Positions 31,459 through 44,455 of a stretch of 64,000 bases of DNA are shown one piece after another (the first letter of the stretch is position 1; every line of letters begins with the position of its first letter). Position numbers and translations under genes: made by a program. The DNA comes from Monocercomonoides exilis. Lineage: Eukaryota; Preaxostyla; Oxymonadida; Polymastigidae. Where the stretch lies: assembly GCA_001643675.2 (NCBI GenBank), contig LSRY02000009.1, positions 207,501 through 271,500 on the forward strand, in the 5' to 3' direction. The notes under the pieces were generated by a model. That model saw only the letters and a program-made list of their open reading frames with translations. It did not search any database and was not told where the DNA came from.

Positions 31459-34400
31459 CTATCCCGCATCAAGCAACCCCATTTCAGTAATATCTCGAAC
31501 AATTTCTGATTTCTCTTCTCTTTTCTGATTTCTCTTTTTCTTTTTCTTCCTTTTCTTTGGCTTTTCCTCCTCTCTTTCTTCTTCTTTGTCTTCTTTCACC
31601 ACTTCCTTTGCTTTATCCAATACCTTGTTAACAACTTTTTCTTCTGAATCTTCTCCAATCATCGAAAAATTGCTGTTTTGTGCTGAACATATCCCAATAT
31701 AATACTCTGTTGGCATTCCATTTCTTCCATCCTCAGAAGTGACTCCACCCAACTCCTCCAATCCAGCCTCGGATACTTCCTTCTCATCCCCAATTTCATC
31801 ATCCTCTTCCACATGTTTCCGCTTTTTCCCCTTCTTTCTCTTCCCCCTTTTCACTTTTCTATCTCCTTTTGAAATGCTCTCATCTTCCTTTCCCCCTGCA
31901 AAAGAACCGATCTCCATGTTTCCATCCTTTTCACGACTCAGAAGCGAGGCAACTGTCTGCATTTCAATATAATTCACTGGTGCCACCGCTATTATTTCTT
32001 CACGATCAAATCCACTCTCCACCATTCCTTTGTTCTCACACACATTCAGCTCCTCACCTTTCTCTGTTAGCACTCTCATCTCATTCCTCATTTCTCCTGC
32101 CAATAATGTTCGCATCTCCCCCTCTTCTTCCTCTTCCTCCTCAACTCTTTCTGCAATATCTTCTTTTCTCCATTCCCCTTTCCCCACATTCTTTGTTATT
32201 TCGATATCTCCATCTTCAACTCTCCTTCCACCTCTATTCTCCTTCCTTCTTTGTAACACAATTACCACAACAATCACAAATAACAGAATCACAATTACAA
32301 CAATGCACCCAATAAAAGCAACAAAACTCCATTCAATTTTATCCTCTCCTTCAGACATTCTTTCATCAACTTTTGCATCGATCTCACTTTTGTTTTTCAT
32401 GATTAATGAATGAGTAGATGATGGAGATTCTGCTTTTCCAAACAATATGCACACACTTATTTCTGATTTATTTTCCATCGTTTCCACCAGCTCTGACGAG
32501 ATATCAGAATGCACCTCGTTTTCCGACACGCATCCATCTTCGATCTTTTGTGTTTGGATATGTTCAACTTCCCCATCCTTCATGCTTATCTTCACTGACA
32601 GATTGCATGGAAGAAGCAGTTTCCCATGGATGCTCAAGTCCATGCCTCCGCTCGGCTGTGTTGTATTCTTCACTTCTTCCAGAACCGGGATGAAATACGA
32701 TGATTCTCTTTCTGATGTAATCCCTCCCATTTCGCATCCCTCATCCAATATCCACAATGAGGTATTTCTTTCCCATCCATCTCCCCCTTTCACACTCACA
32801 ACATTCAATTCACCATTCCCTTCACAAATCACATTCCTTCGAGCTGATGGATATCCTTCAATCGATGGATTGTTGTTCTCAAATTCTCCTTTCTCAATCT
32901 TCATACTCCCTCCACTCACCCACAACCCTCCTCCCTTGTTCTTCATAACTGTTGTTTCTCTCATTTCTACATTGCTCTTCTCAACATCAACCAATGACCC
33001 ATTCCATTTGCATAATCCCTCTTTTCTATTGTTTTCTTCATTGATAAACTCAATTTCTTTTTCTCCATCAAACACACAATTCACAATTCTCACATTCTTG
33101 GAATTCCTGACCTGCATCATCCTTCCCTTATCAACCGAATTTGCACATCTTCCAAATGAGCTGTTCAGCACACTCACCTCTTGCTCAGCATCTTCCATCC
33201 CAATCACGCATCCCTTCGACATCATAGTCACATTCTCAACTTTCATCTCTTTCATCTCCACTTTCGCCTTCCCTCCAACACTCACAACATTTCCCTCGCA
33301 ATTGATGTTCGACATTCTTGTTTCATCTATTGTCACATCTGATTCTTCACAAAATGAAATAACTGATAATTTTGAATGAATATCTCTGAATGTCGTTTCT
33401 GATATCTTCAGCTCTCCACTCTCCACACTCACAACCGAACTGTTCAACTTCATGAACTCAACTGTTGTTGTTGAAGAAGAGAAAAACTCACATTCTTGTA
33501 TTTTCGTTATTCCGTTCTTCACTTTCATAAGATAATTGTGAGTTGATTCAAATCCATCTTCAAATTGGAATGAGCACCTCTCCACGGAACATTCATTCAC
33601 AAACTCCATGATACAATCCTTCTCAGCTGATTTCTCAATCTTGGATTTCAATTTCACAATTGCCTGCTTCTTTTTGAATGAATTCACAACTAGATCTCCA
33701 ATAACACATTCTCCAGAAACAACCCCTTCTCCGTCAATCAGAATCGCATTCATCACTCCTTCCTGGATGTGATCAACCCCACAATTGATACTGGAACAAG
33801 GATTGGCCTGAGCTCCACATCGTCTGCCATCCGCCCCTGACCAGTTCAAAAACACTTGAAGGCCTTTGAAGAATGTGATTCGTGGAATCAGATCCATGTC
33901 TGTATTTCCCTCTATATCGCTCCCGCAGATGGAGTTGTCTGAGTTCAATGATTCCTGGTTGAAGTTCAAAGCAAACATCGTTTCGTTGATCTGTCGAATA
34001 ATTGAGTAGCATTTGATGAATATATCGTTCCCAACAAAAGCCTCATTCATATAAAACATGATATTCACAATGAAAATCCTCAGGCATGGTATCTGAGTTT
34101 CATCAGCATAGTTAACATTTGGATCGGCTCCATTGATAAACAGTCCTCCGCCGCGCCCTGATTCCGTCGAGCATCTGCACATCGAAAACGTGCTCCCATT
34201 CACTTTCAAAACAGATTCTTCGTTCTTCAGCTCCACTTTCATTCCACCTCCTTCATCACTCAAAGCGCTTTTGCAACTCTTCATTGCACACTCTTCTATC
34301 GTGCACTCCACTCCATTCTCAAATGATCCCACTTCAATGACACTAGCTCCAATCCCTTCCTTCGTTATGTTGGAAAATGAGCATCCAACAACTCTCAAAA

Positions 34401-37400
34401 CTGGTCTGTTGCCATTTGCATTTGAATGAGTGTTTTCCTTTTCATTCATCTGACTTTCTTCCTCCATCATCGATATCAGACTTCTTTCTGTCACACCAGC
34501 AAATGAAATGTTCACATTCTGAACAGTCACCTCAGTTGCAATTGGGCTGAAACTGATGAACCCTTTTAATCCATTTATCTTATTCAAAGTGCAGCTCTGA
34601 ATTGTGGCGCTCCCTCCATTCACTTTCATCACGCAATATCCTGCTGTCTCTATCAGCCCTGTCAACGATCCAAATGAACAATCCGTGACTGTCAAGAATG
34701 CATTTGTTCCTGACGATTCAATGAATACTGCATGATTGGTGGTTATGCTTGGTTTGGTGAATGATAAATTGAAGAATGACAGACTCACATTCGACGATAT
34801 CATTGAACCATCATCCAAATCATTCTCGTCTTCATCAGTAATTGTCACGCTTGTTCCTTTCTTTGTCCCTTCAATCACAACTTTTGGTGAATCTGAATCT
34901 TGTGAAGCTGGAGGCAATGAAGAAGAAAATGATATGGAATGGCTCAATAACCCCGATCCCACAATGTTGATGTGTGTTTCGCCTTTTCCAAGTGGCTCAT
35001 ATCTCAGAGAAATTAAGTGGTCAATCGATGAACATGGTGCTTCAGAAAACCCACACCCACTGAAGTCTCCTCCATTATCTTTCGAAACAAACCCATTCCC
35101 ACTCCAGTTCGTCCACAAATACACAACCAGTGGAATCACATATCCCTTTCCTGTTGTCTTCCTTTCCCATCCACACAGCTCATCCAATGACTTCTCATCA
35201 CTTGAACTCAACTCCTCTTTCAGTTTTTCGTTTGAAATAACATCGTCCAGCTCATTTCCCGATATGAACACTCTCTTCCCTTTCCACGCACTGCATCCCT
35301 CAAATTTCATTCCTTCCATCACAAATGATCCCATTGTATCTGCCAAGCTTACAAACATCCCTCCTCCTATTCCTCTTCCTTTCTGCAAGTTGTCCTCTGC
35401 TGGCACCTGGCATCCCGTGAACGTTACGCTTTTAATCTCCAAACTTCCTCCGTTCTCAGCTGAAATCATCATCCCTCCTCCTTTCATCCCACCTCCACCT
35501 GTGCATGTTGTTGAAATGCTGCAGTTATCCACAACCGCGCTTCCTTCTTCTTTAATTGCTGCACCAATGCATCCTCCTCCTCCGCTCCCGCCTTCCACCG
35601 TCACTCCACTCACTCTGCTGTTCTTAATGTTCAATTTCTCTCCGTTTGTCATCGTTATTGGCGACTTCCCATTCGTCGTCAGTGTTGTTGCAATTTCCAT
35701 CATCAATCCATCCACAATCAGTTCTCCTCCTGTCATGTCGATGATGCTGTATCCAATCTTTTCACTTGTTAATGCATTGCTTGCAAACGAGACAGAACAG
35801 CTTGTTATCGTGATTGTTGATGACGAAGAATGGACAAATGCACTCCTCCTTCCATTAATAACTTTGTTCATTACAAATGCCAAATTAGTCATTTCAAATG
35901 ATTTTGTGCACTCAATAAGACCATTTTGGCTAATTTCTCCTCCATCCTTCACCTCAACTTTCATCTTTTTTCCTGCTGTAACTGCTTTTCCTGTCAAGCT
36001 CACATCAAATGAAAGCACTTTCATTTCACTTTTTATTGAGGATTCAGAAGAAACCTCAACTTTTTGTAAGCCGTAATTAATTCTGTTAGTCACACAATAG
36101 TCAATTGTCAGACACCCAAACTTCTCAAATCCACAAGAACTGTGATCCAATGCCACCTCTCCTTTCCCATCGACAGTCAACTTCGATCCGATTGAGAACA
36201 AATACACAAACAGCGGAATCACTTTCTCATCTTTCCCATCCTCGCTCCCGCAAAACTTCAATTCATCCGATGGAATGGCGCTATTATCAAAAAATTTAAA
36301 AGAGTTTGCATTCACTTTTGTTCCAAGCAATATCGTTGAATCGCAACAAACAAACACATCCTTCCCATATTGTGCATCATTCAGCGATGAAGATGTCGAT
36401 GAAAACTTAACATTTTCTGCAATTTCCATCTTGCAGTTCGGACTTTCCATTGTCAGCATCATTCCTCCGCCTCTTCCTTTGGTTCCTCCTCCGTTGTTCT
36501 TCGCCTCGCATGAATCGATTGTACTCGTCCCATTCACAACAACACTTCCCTCTCCATCTAAGCTCACGCATATCCCTCCTCCTTTTCCAATCTCTTCTGA
36601 TTTCCCTTGGCAGTTGCAGTTTATTACAGTGCACGTTTCAATCACAACAATCCCAACCTTTCCCTCTCCTTCCCCAAACTGTGTTCCAACTGCTCCTTTT
36701 ATCAGCCCCCCGTCTCCATTAATCTTTCTAACGTTTGCTATGTTGCATCCTTTGAAATACACAACACTCACACCCGCCACAAACTCAACCAACGAATGCC
36801 CATCAAATGTCAGACCTTCTCTGATTTCAAATTGCTCCATTCTCAGTTTTCCCGCAAACGCATTTACAAAACTATATCCAATCGATTGGCCAACAACACT
36901 GTCTGGTGAACTTACAACAGAGCAGTCTGTGATATTGAACGATGGGGAGTGTGCCGAAATCATCGCCGATGCACTGGATAGAGCAGATGGAATGATAAAT
37001 TTTATCTTTTTAATTGAACATCTGCTTTGCACATCGATCAAAAAGTTTTCTGATTCAAAAGTTGTTGGCACCTTCACCTCGATTGCAGTCCCTTTTGTGG
37101 CACATGAAATATCCCATACATAGGCATCATCCATGGCAACCTTTTCGGCAAGCACGAATTCTGGATCTAACTCTATATTTTTATTTCCCCCTGAAAATCG
37201 TGCCCGTGCAGTGTGGGTGATGGTGGCACAAGGATAATAATCGAGCCCGCAAAACCAAGAGTCGTATCCACCCAGCCCATCCTTCCCCTTCCCCACATGC
37301 GCTGCACCAGATATTGTGTCCAGAAACACATTCAGTGGGAGCAGCCCCATTGATGTGTTACTCCGATCGTATCCCACAAGCTCATTGTATTTTGAACTGT

Positions 37401-40400
37401 CATGTTGGATATTCAGCTTTTCTGTTGCAATTGCCCATCTCGCTGAATCGCTCCCATTCACAAACACATAATTCCCACTCAATGAAGCAGTGCAACCTGA
37501 AAAGTCGACAAACACGATTGAGAAGTCGTGCGAGTCATCTGCCAGATGAAGCATAATCCCGCCGCCATATCCACTGCACTTGCATCTGTTGAATTTTGTT
37601 GTTTCACTTCCTGGAGCTGATGAAGTCCCTACCCGCAACTTGCTTGAAGGTGATAATAAATCAACCTTGATCCCACCTCCACTTCCTGCCTTGCACTCGC
37701 AATCTTCGATTGTCACATTCTTGACCACAAACGTCTCTCCAGCCTTCACACTCTTTGCCACAACCACCCCATCTCCACTTGTCAACTTCACATTCGTCAC
37801 CTTCATATTCGCCAGCACGCTATCTCCTGATGCTGTGGCTGTCAGATACAATGCAGATGAAGACGATGATGACAATGAAGAAGAAGAAGGAGAAGATTGA
37901 TCCGGCTCAGAGAACAATGGTTTTGACACATTCATATTAATGATCTCCACATCGGTTATCAACAGCTGCGACAGCTGCACCACAAACACTGACGACGATA
38001 TCACATAGTCTCCTGTTTTACTCGTGGTGATCACAACATCCTCCAATGAGAGTGACCCACTCCCATCAGATACCACAACCACGCTCGGCGAAGGGCTTGA
38101 ATTTGAGTTGCAATCAACCTTCATGTGACTCATTCCAAGATGGCCTGTCGTCACACTGAACAGCGTTCCTACCGATGAAAGTGTCCCTGTTCCAATCGAA
38201 CTCTTATCTTTGCCTGTCCCAATGACCGAAATCTTCTTTTCCCCAATCTCAATCGTTGTTGCCTCGCTTGTGTGATTCCCTTCCATCAGCGTGATTGTCA
38301 AGCTAATTTGTATCTCACACATCTCAAACGCCTTCTTCACTGTCAGACAAGGAAATGTCTCATTTGCCCCACAAAGAAAAGATGTATCATTTCCACTGAC
38401 AGAAACATAGATCGTTTTGTCTTTCAGCCACTCCTTCTTTTCCGTGTGTTGAAACGTCCAGGCACCTGCATTCGAGTAGTTGTATCCATAACATACTCTC
38501 TGTTCATCTGTGTTTGTTGTGTAACATTCATAGAACGGGTTATTCGAGGATAAATATAAATTGTAATTATCATAATACATCACATCACGCCCATATGGAG
38601 TGGCTGCAGAGCATTTGCATTCGTGAAAAAACAAAAAATAACAATAGATTCCATCATCAGGTGTAGTTTGTCTGTATGGATACAATCTCATTCCTCCACC
38701 ATATGCAGTTGCAGAGCAAGAAATGAACTGAATGCTCCTCATCTTGAATGCAGCTGGAACACTTTGGCAATACATCCCTCCACCGCCAGTGATCGAGAGT
38801 GTACATAAAGTGAAGAAACACTCAAACACACAAGCGCTCTCACCTTTCCCACTTTCTGTTCCAATACAGCCAGATCCAGAAACATCAAAAGATTGGAGAA
38901 ATAATCCTCCTCCATTATTTTTTGCAGAACATTTCTGGAATTCACATCCGCTGATCCGAACACACGCAGAAATCGAAAAAACACACAGCCCCCCTCCAAT
39001 ACGTGTTTCAGAGGAACAGGCACTGAATGAGTTGTTCTCAATCTCAACCGATTTGATATTTGCGCACATGACTCCTCCTCCTTGACTGTATGCGGTACAG
39101 TCATTAAAAGAACAAAATTTCACTGAAAGTGTTCCTGATGTCTTGCTATACATGTAAATTGCTCCACCATTTGAAGTTCCATCTGAATAAGAAGTTCCTG
39201 ACCCAGTTGTTTTTGTGCCATTCCACACGCACCAGGTGAATGAATTCGCCCCATTGTCTGCTATCTGCTGTCTCGCTGGCTTCGATGGATTCCCTTCACT
39301 CCCGCTGATAGCAATATTCCCTGATCGATAGCACCTGACAAACGAGGAATTCGAGGCGGTCAACGAAGATGAGGGGCTGTTCAGTGAAGGGACAATGCCC
39401 CCATCATAAACATCCCACACCGATGAAAATGAGCACCCACTCATCAGAAACACCCTTTGGCCCAACCCTTCACCCAGATATGTTGTTTTAGATGGATTTG
39501 TGGAGATGTTGAAGAAGGTCAGCTGAGTGAGAGATACAAGGCGTGTCAGGGGAGGTGCCAGAAACGGGGCTGAAGACACACAAAAAGATGAGAAGTGCGA
39601 TTCACTCACCAATACACTTCCTCCTCCTTCACTTTCTTTTTCTCTTCCTCCACCACTTCCTCCTTGTTCTCCTCTCTCTCCTCCTTCACCTCTTCCACTT
39701 CCTCTTCCTAATCCGGCTCTTCCTATTCCTCCACCTTCTCTCTCACTCTTCGTCTGCTCCATCCTCCCCCCTCCTCCAAACAGTCTCCCACACACATTTC
39801 CTCCCCTTCCAATCCCTCTCAGTGTGATGTTCCAAAACATTCCTCTGCACCCTCCCAGCTCAAACACCCCCGCCTCTTTGCCCTTCCCCATCTCTACACC
39901 GCATCCCCTCACCACAACCACACTCCCTCTCATTCCACATACAATCCTCCCAATTTCATCTCCAATCAGCTCAATCCCCTTCAACTCAACTGATGAATTA
40001 ATCAATCTCATATTTCCAATGATTTGACTTTGTTCGCTTATTCTTCCATAATCTCTGAAAGATAAAAGGGATTCAGTATTTCTGTGTTTGATTTGTTTGA
40101 AGTCTTTTACATTATCCAGATTTTCATTATTCTCTTTGTTTTTGAGCAATTCTTCATTGCCAAATGAGCACGCATCTTAAAATATTGAACATAGATTTGC
40201 ATCATAAAAATATATTAAAGGCAAAAATTGCATACTTTTCATCTGCATGTACTCATTCATATCACAGTTTTTATCATTGAAAACAACATTCGAACCAGGT
40301 GAATGATCGACTGTTGCCAATTGGTGGATATGATGACAATTAATAGTGTATATAAACACACATATCGTTACAATCAAATATCTCATGCTAAGTGTGAAAT

Positions 40401-40437
40401 GAACAATCAAAGAAAAGAATAATAAAATAATGGTCAT
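31459..40437 (-). CDS. Giant type I membrane protein: Pmp-like beta-helix ectodomain, highly charged tail
   Basis: Two exons: 40236-40437 and 31459-40175, joined across a 60-bp phase-1 intron (GTATGC...TTTTAAG) whose in-frame TAA would otherwise stop the protein. About 2970 residues from the first ATG (40437); a second ATG at 40386 (MRYLIVTICVFIY) gives an equally good signal peptide. A Gly/Arg/Glu-rich insert lies near residues 190-260. Five CG-x(5-7)-[PG]C-x-[ST] markers lie near 670, 1043, 1416, 1775 and 2186, spaced about 360-410 residues. The region before the membrane helix (CKWNGSLVD, IEKGEFENNNPSIE, SLWILDEGCEMGGI) is strongly conserved with the 5.1-12.9 kb protein. A membrane helix lies about 290 residues from the end. 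The cytoplasmic tail is acidic then lysine-rich (KRGKRKKGKKRK, KPKKRKKKKKR) with no kinase-like domain. Ends in TAG. Likely surface receptor/adhesin. Confidence 0.9.
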
Positions 40438-41502
40438 GACGAATTATCAATTTTTCCTTCTCTCTGTTCTGAAGTTTTTCAGGACTTTCCAACCATTTCA
40501 TATATATCAGAAAAAGATTTTTATTTTGGATGTGTTATGTTCAGAGCTGAGATAGATCATATTTTCTTCCATTTTCTAATTGTTGATTCATCAATCTTGA
40601 TATTTCCTTTGCTAACAGAAAACTGAAATAAAAGTTCATAATATTGTTGAAAGTTTCGATAATTTTCGAAGCGTACTGCACAATGGTGTTATTTATTTAT
40701 TAATTTTAAATAAATGTCCAGACAAGTCAAATCAGCTGAACGTTATTTTTTTTATTGAAGAAAGTGTTAGAAAGCCAGCTACACCGAAGAAGCATCAGTT
40801 GTCAAAACGGAAAAGAAGGAAAGTTTGATGTTTGCTTGCATTTTTATTTTTGTTTTTTTTTTGAGTGTTGATTAATTTTGTGATTTCAGTCAACTCAGAT
40901 GAATGAAATCAACAAAAACGAAAAAATGATGAATATGCGATTATTCAGTTGAATATCGAAGGCGGACAGCGAACTCCTTTCATGAAGGCAAGGGATAAAA
41001 GCATTGGGCGTTTGTGGAACTGTTCATTTTTTTGACAAAGAGTTAAAACATAATGGAGGTGAAAAGAGAATGAATGTCTCATTTTTCGCAGAAAAGTCTG
41101 AGATTGATTCATTTTAAGGTGAAACGACAGACAAAAGAGCGGTTAACGAACCTGTTGGAAAAGTGATTTGAAACAAGGAAGATGGAAATGAAGAGGAAAT
41201 TGGGAAGAAAATGGAAATAACTGAACATTTGACCTTTTTTGAACGGGAAAAGGAAGGCAAACAAGGAGCTTGCACAACACAATCGTTTGGGCCTTTCAAC
41301 AGGGACTGCGATGCTTGTGACTTCTGCTTTGGAGAATAGAACAGCAAATCTTTATAACTGAATCACCCATCAAATTTCTCAAAGATAACAGAAATGATTT
41401 TGCAATTTATCAACCAAAATGGGGTGAAAAATATGTTAATATCTTCGCTCTCAGTTTCTGAATTAGTCTTTTCACACGCATTTCATTCTCATAGTCGATT
41501 CC

Positions 41503-41674
41503 ATTTCTTCTTCTTCTCCTCCTCCTCCTTTATCTTCTTCTTCCTCTACTACTACTGCTGCTGCTGCTGCTGCTTCTTCTTCTTCTTCTTCTTCTTCTTC
41601 TTCTTCTTCTTCTTCTTCTTCTTCTTCTTCTTCTTCTTCTTCTTCTTCTTCTTCTTCTTCTTCTTCTTCTTTTA
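41503..41674 (+). repeat. Graded triplet microsatellite ending in (TTC)n
   Basis: A succession of pyrimidine-rich triplets: TTC, then CTC/TCC, then TCTACTACTACT, then about six GCT units (TGC/CTG class), then about 33 uninterrupted TTC/CTT units to 41674. Open frames across it are composition artefacts. Confidence 0.95.
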
Positions 41675-42365
41675 GTTGAAAAAACGGTATTTATTCCAAA
41701 TAGAAGCTGAAATAAAGGAGAAGAAAATAACATTGTGATAAGATGAACAATCAATCAAAAGAATAAAATTGGACAAATTGGCAGATAAGCTTAATTATCA
41801 CTCATAATAATCAGACAAAGAAAGAAACAAGAGAAATGATTATTTTTCATATGGGAGAAGATTGGGAAAAGGGGGAATATCTTTGCGTATTTCAAAATTG
41901 TGTAGTATTAAATAAAAACATTCATCGATGCATTCAAATTAAAAGCGAATCAATTTGCTTTTATTTTATGAAACATTTTAATTTTTGAACAATTGAAAAC
42001 AATAAAATAAAAAATAATTTTTCTGAATTTTCTTAATTTTTTTTTCAATTAAATTTCAAAGAATTTCATCAAAATGATTTCAAAACAAAAGGATAAGAAT
42101 GAAATGCGAAAATACTTAAACGGCATTTAACAACAATAATTTAAACAAAAAATTTAAAAATAAAAAATGAAAAAATTAAAAAATAAGATAATTATCTCAA
42201 TTATCTTATTTTCTCTTTATAATCTGCTTAACGAATCATTCAAAAAAAGACTTGCTTTCATTGAATGAATCAAAATTGCAAAGTGCATTAAAATATACAT
42301 AAGAATAGCATTTGTATTCTCTTCCAAAAAAATTAGAAGATGAAAAAGAAAAAAATAAATAAATA

Positions 42366-42414
42366 TGAAAATGAAAAGGAAAAGGAAAAGGAAAAGGAAA
42401 AGGAAAATGAAAAT

Positions 42415-42509
<95 letters not shown>

Positions 42510-42512
42510 TGA
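42366..42512 (+). repeat. Hexanucleotide tandem repeat (GAAAAG)n-(GAAAAC)n
   Basis: Six-base period throughout: about five GAAAAG units, two GAAAAT, about seventeen GAAAAC, then GAAAAT. It encodes KEKEKE/NENENE on one strand and FVFVFV on the other. It lies about 220 bp beyond the stop of the minus-strand surface gene. Confidence 0.95.
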
Positions 42513-42733
42513 AATAACAAACCAATTAAACGAGAAAATAAATCACAACTTTCAAAAAAAAAAAATAGAAGCATTTTTAAGCTTAATAGTAAAAAATATG
42601 AAGAGAGAAGAAGAAGAAGAAGGAAAAAAATGAAGTGTCTGAAATTTAAACTTTAAAAAAAAAGAGAGAGAGAGAGAGAGAAAGAAAGAATGAAAGAGAG
42701 ATTAGTTTCATAACAAAAGCAATAAAGAGCCTC

Positions 42734-44455
42734 TCAAGAAAAGCTTTTGAGTTCGAATTGGGAAAAATCATCATTATCATCGGAAGAAGAAGAAGAAGAC
42801 AAAATATGATTGACAGCTTCTTCGATTAGCTCACTGCTTATTCCTTCCTTTTTCTCTTTTGGCTCAAATTGTTCTGTTGAATCATACATGCCATGTGTTG
42901 TACTGTACAGTTGCTGCCTTGATTTTCCCCTTTTTTCACTTTCTTCTTTGTATTCATTTTTGTATTTGTTCTTGAATTCATCTTTGATTTCTCTTCCTCC
43001 TTCATTTTCTCTCTCTTCTCTCTCTCCTCCTTCTTCTTCTCTTTCTTCTTCTTCTTCTTCTTCTTCTCCTTCAGGTCCATCGACTCCCTCCTCATCAAAA
43101 ACCCTCTTCTTCTTTTTGAATATCCTCCTCTTCCTCTTAACTGCAACAAAAACAACACAAAATACCCCAGCTGCAATCAAAGTGAATGCAACCACAACAA
43201 TAATCCACCAAGGAACACCCTTCGCTCCTTTATTTCTGTCTTTTCCTTCATCTTCCTCCTCTTCTTTAGGCCCATCTTTCTTCGGTTTATCTTTCTTCCC
43301 TTTCAAATACTTCTCATACACATCAGCTGGTTCGGATACTTCATCTGTTGCTCCCACAATCCATCCAACTGTTGAATTGTCATAATCATTCGCAAATTCA
43401 AATGCATCTTCTTGTTTGCAGAACTCATCTAAATCAGGTGCAACGATGAACAGAGAAGTTGATTTTGAACCAGCTGTATTTGAGCTATCAATATCCAAAT
43501 TGCCTGTTGAAGGAAGTTGAAGATTCGATGTTGCCTTTGGCATCTCAATGAATATTGCCCCTGCTTTCCCCTTTGGTGCTGTGCATGACTTGAATGTGCA
43601 TTTGCTTTTTCTTCCAACCGCAACTGTTGACTCTTTCGAACTCAAAGAAATCTCCATGCCAGCCACTTTTCCATTCTCTGAATTCACTCCATTCATGCTC
43701 AGCCCTTCAATGCTAACTGCTGAATGCGTGCTTCCTCCATTCTCAATGGTAATCGCTGCTCCATTTTGAACATTCGCGTTGCTGATCTCCACTCCATTCA
43801 ACGAAGCTGAACTCACACTGCTGAAAGAAAATGGCGATGAAGAAAACGAAACTGTGTTGCCGTTGTCTGTGCATGTTACAGTGCTCATTGAAACTTTCCC
43901 TCCAATAACACTTACAAGATTGCCAACAATAGAACCATCTTCATCAACATTTAAATTCACATTATCTGGTAATTGCGAACCAACTCTGACAAATAGGCAA
44001 TTGCTGATCGTGAGCGACGCCAACATTTCATTTCCGGAAATTAAAGAAGTCCATTTTATTCCTGATGTGGGAAAGTTGAATGCCAAATACTTAATATCCA
44101 CTTTTTTTTCACATGTGAATAGAGCAGACGATGCGCTAACATTGCAATCAATTGCCACTTCTGTATTTCCCTCTCCAGTTCCATTAACTCCTTCAATCGT
44201 TATTCCTTTGTTCTTGTTGAAGGTTATCGCTTCTGCAGTCAATGGGATAGTATCTTTAACAACTTTAATGGTGTACTCCATTTCATCTCTTAACAAACCG
44301 TATGCACTTTTCAATGATTTTTTTTCCTGGCCGATTGCCAAACCATTGAATGTTTCGTTCCCGCCTTGCTTCACGTAAACGGTTGAAGAAATAATTTGTT
44401 CATCTTGAGAGAAAATCGATATCACAATTTGGAAAAGAATTAATCCCCAAGACAT
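42734..44455 (-). CDS. Small type I membrane protein of the Pmp-like beta-helix family
   Basis: 573 residues from the first ATG (44455; an upstream GTG in frame was not used) to TGA. N-terminal signal peptide (MSWGLILFQIVISIFS). The ectodomain opens with 'VYVKQGGNETFNG...KKSLKSAY', the counterpart of the marker that starts a module in the giant proteins but without its Cys pair, then runs through beta-helix-like strands (ALFTCEKKVDIKYLAF, LTISNCLFVRVG, CTFKSCTAPKGKAGAIF) and ends 'TSLFIVAPDL', like their module ends. A membrane helix (WWIIVVVAFTLIAAGVFCVV) is followed by KRKRR and a Glu-rich tail with no recognised domain. In effect a one-module version of the giants. Confidence 0.88.
   Translation of the reverse strand: MSWGLILFQIVISIFSQDEQIISSTVYVKQGGNETFNGLAIGQEKKSLKSAYGLLRDEMEYTIKVVKDTIPLTAEAITFNKNKGITIEGVNGTGEGNTEVAIDCNVSASSALFTCEKKVDIKYLAFNFPTSGIKWTSLISGNEMLASLTISNCLFVRVGSQLPDNVNLNVDEDGSIVGNLVSVIGGKVSMSTVTCTDNGNTVSFSSSPFSFSSVSSASLNGVEISNANVQNGAAITIENGGSTHSAVSIEGLSMNGVNSENGKVAGMEISLSSKESTVAVGRKSKCTFKSCTAPKGKAGAIFIEMPKATSNLQLPSTGNLDIDSSNTAGSKSTSLFIVAPDLDEFCKQEDAFEFANDYDNSTVGWIVGATDEVSEPADVYEKYLKGKKDKPKKDGPKEEEEDEGKDRNKGAKGVPWWIIVVVAFTLIAAGVFCVVFVAVKRKRRIFKKKKRVFDEEGVDGPEGEEEEEEEEREEEGGEREERENEGGREIKDEFKNKYKNEYKEESEKRGKSRQQLYSTTHGMYDSTEQFEPKEKKEGISSELIEEAVNHILSSSSSSDDNDDFSQFELKSFS

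Larger units (their letters stand above)
40438..42733. other. Intergenic region with microsatellites
   Basis: No gene seen. Upstream of the giant minus-strand gene and downstream of the small one. Contains the triplet array (41503-41674), the hexamer array (42366-42512) and a GA run (42664-42681). Confidence 0.6.

Noticed and set aside
32447-37123. Long plus-strand open frames (310, 446 and 282 codons) opposite the giant minus-strand gene.
   Set aside because: They are Pro/Ser/Phe-rich mirror images of the sense codons, with no motifs, no start context and no repeats of their own; typical antisense shadows.
42217-42633. FVFVFV/FRFRFR (minus) and KENENEN (plus) open frames.
   Set aside because: Artefacts of the hexamer microsatellite.
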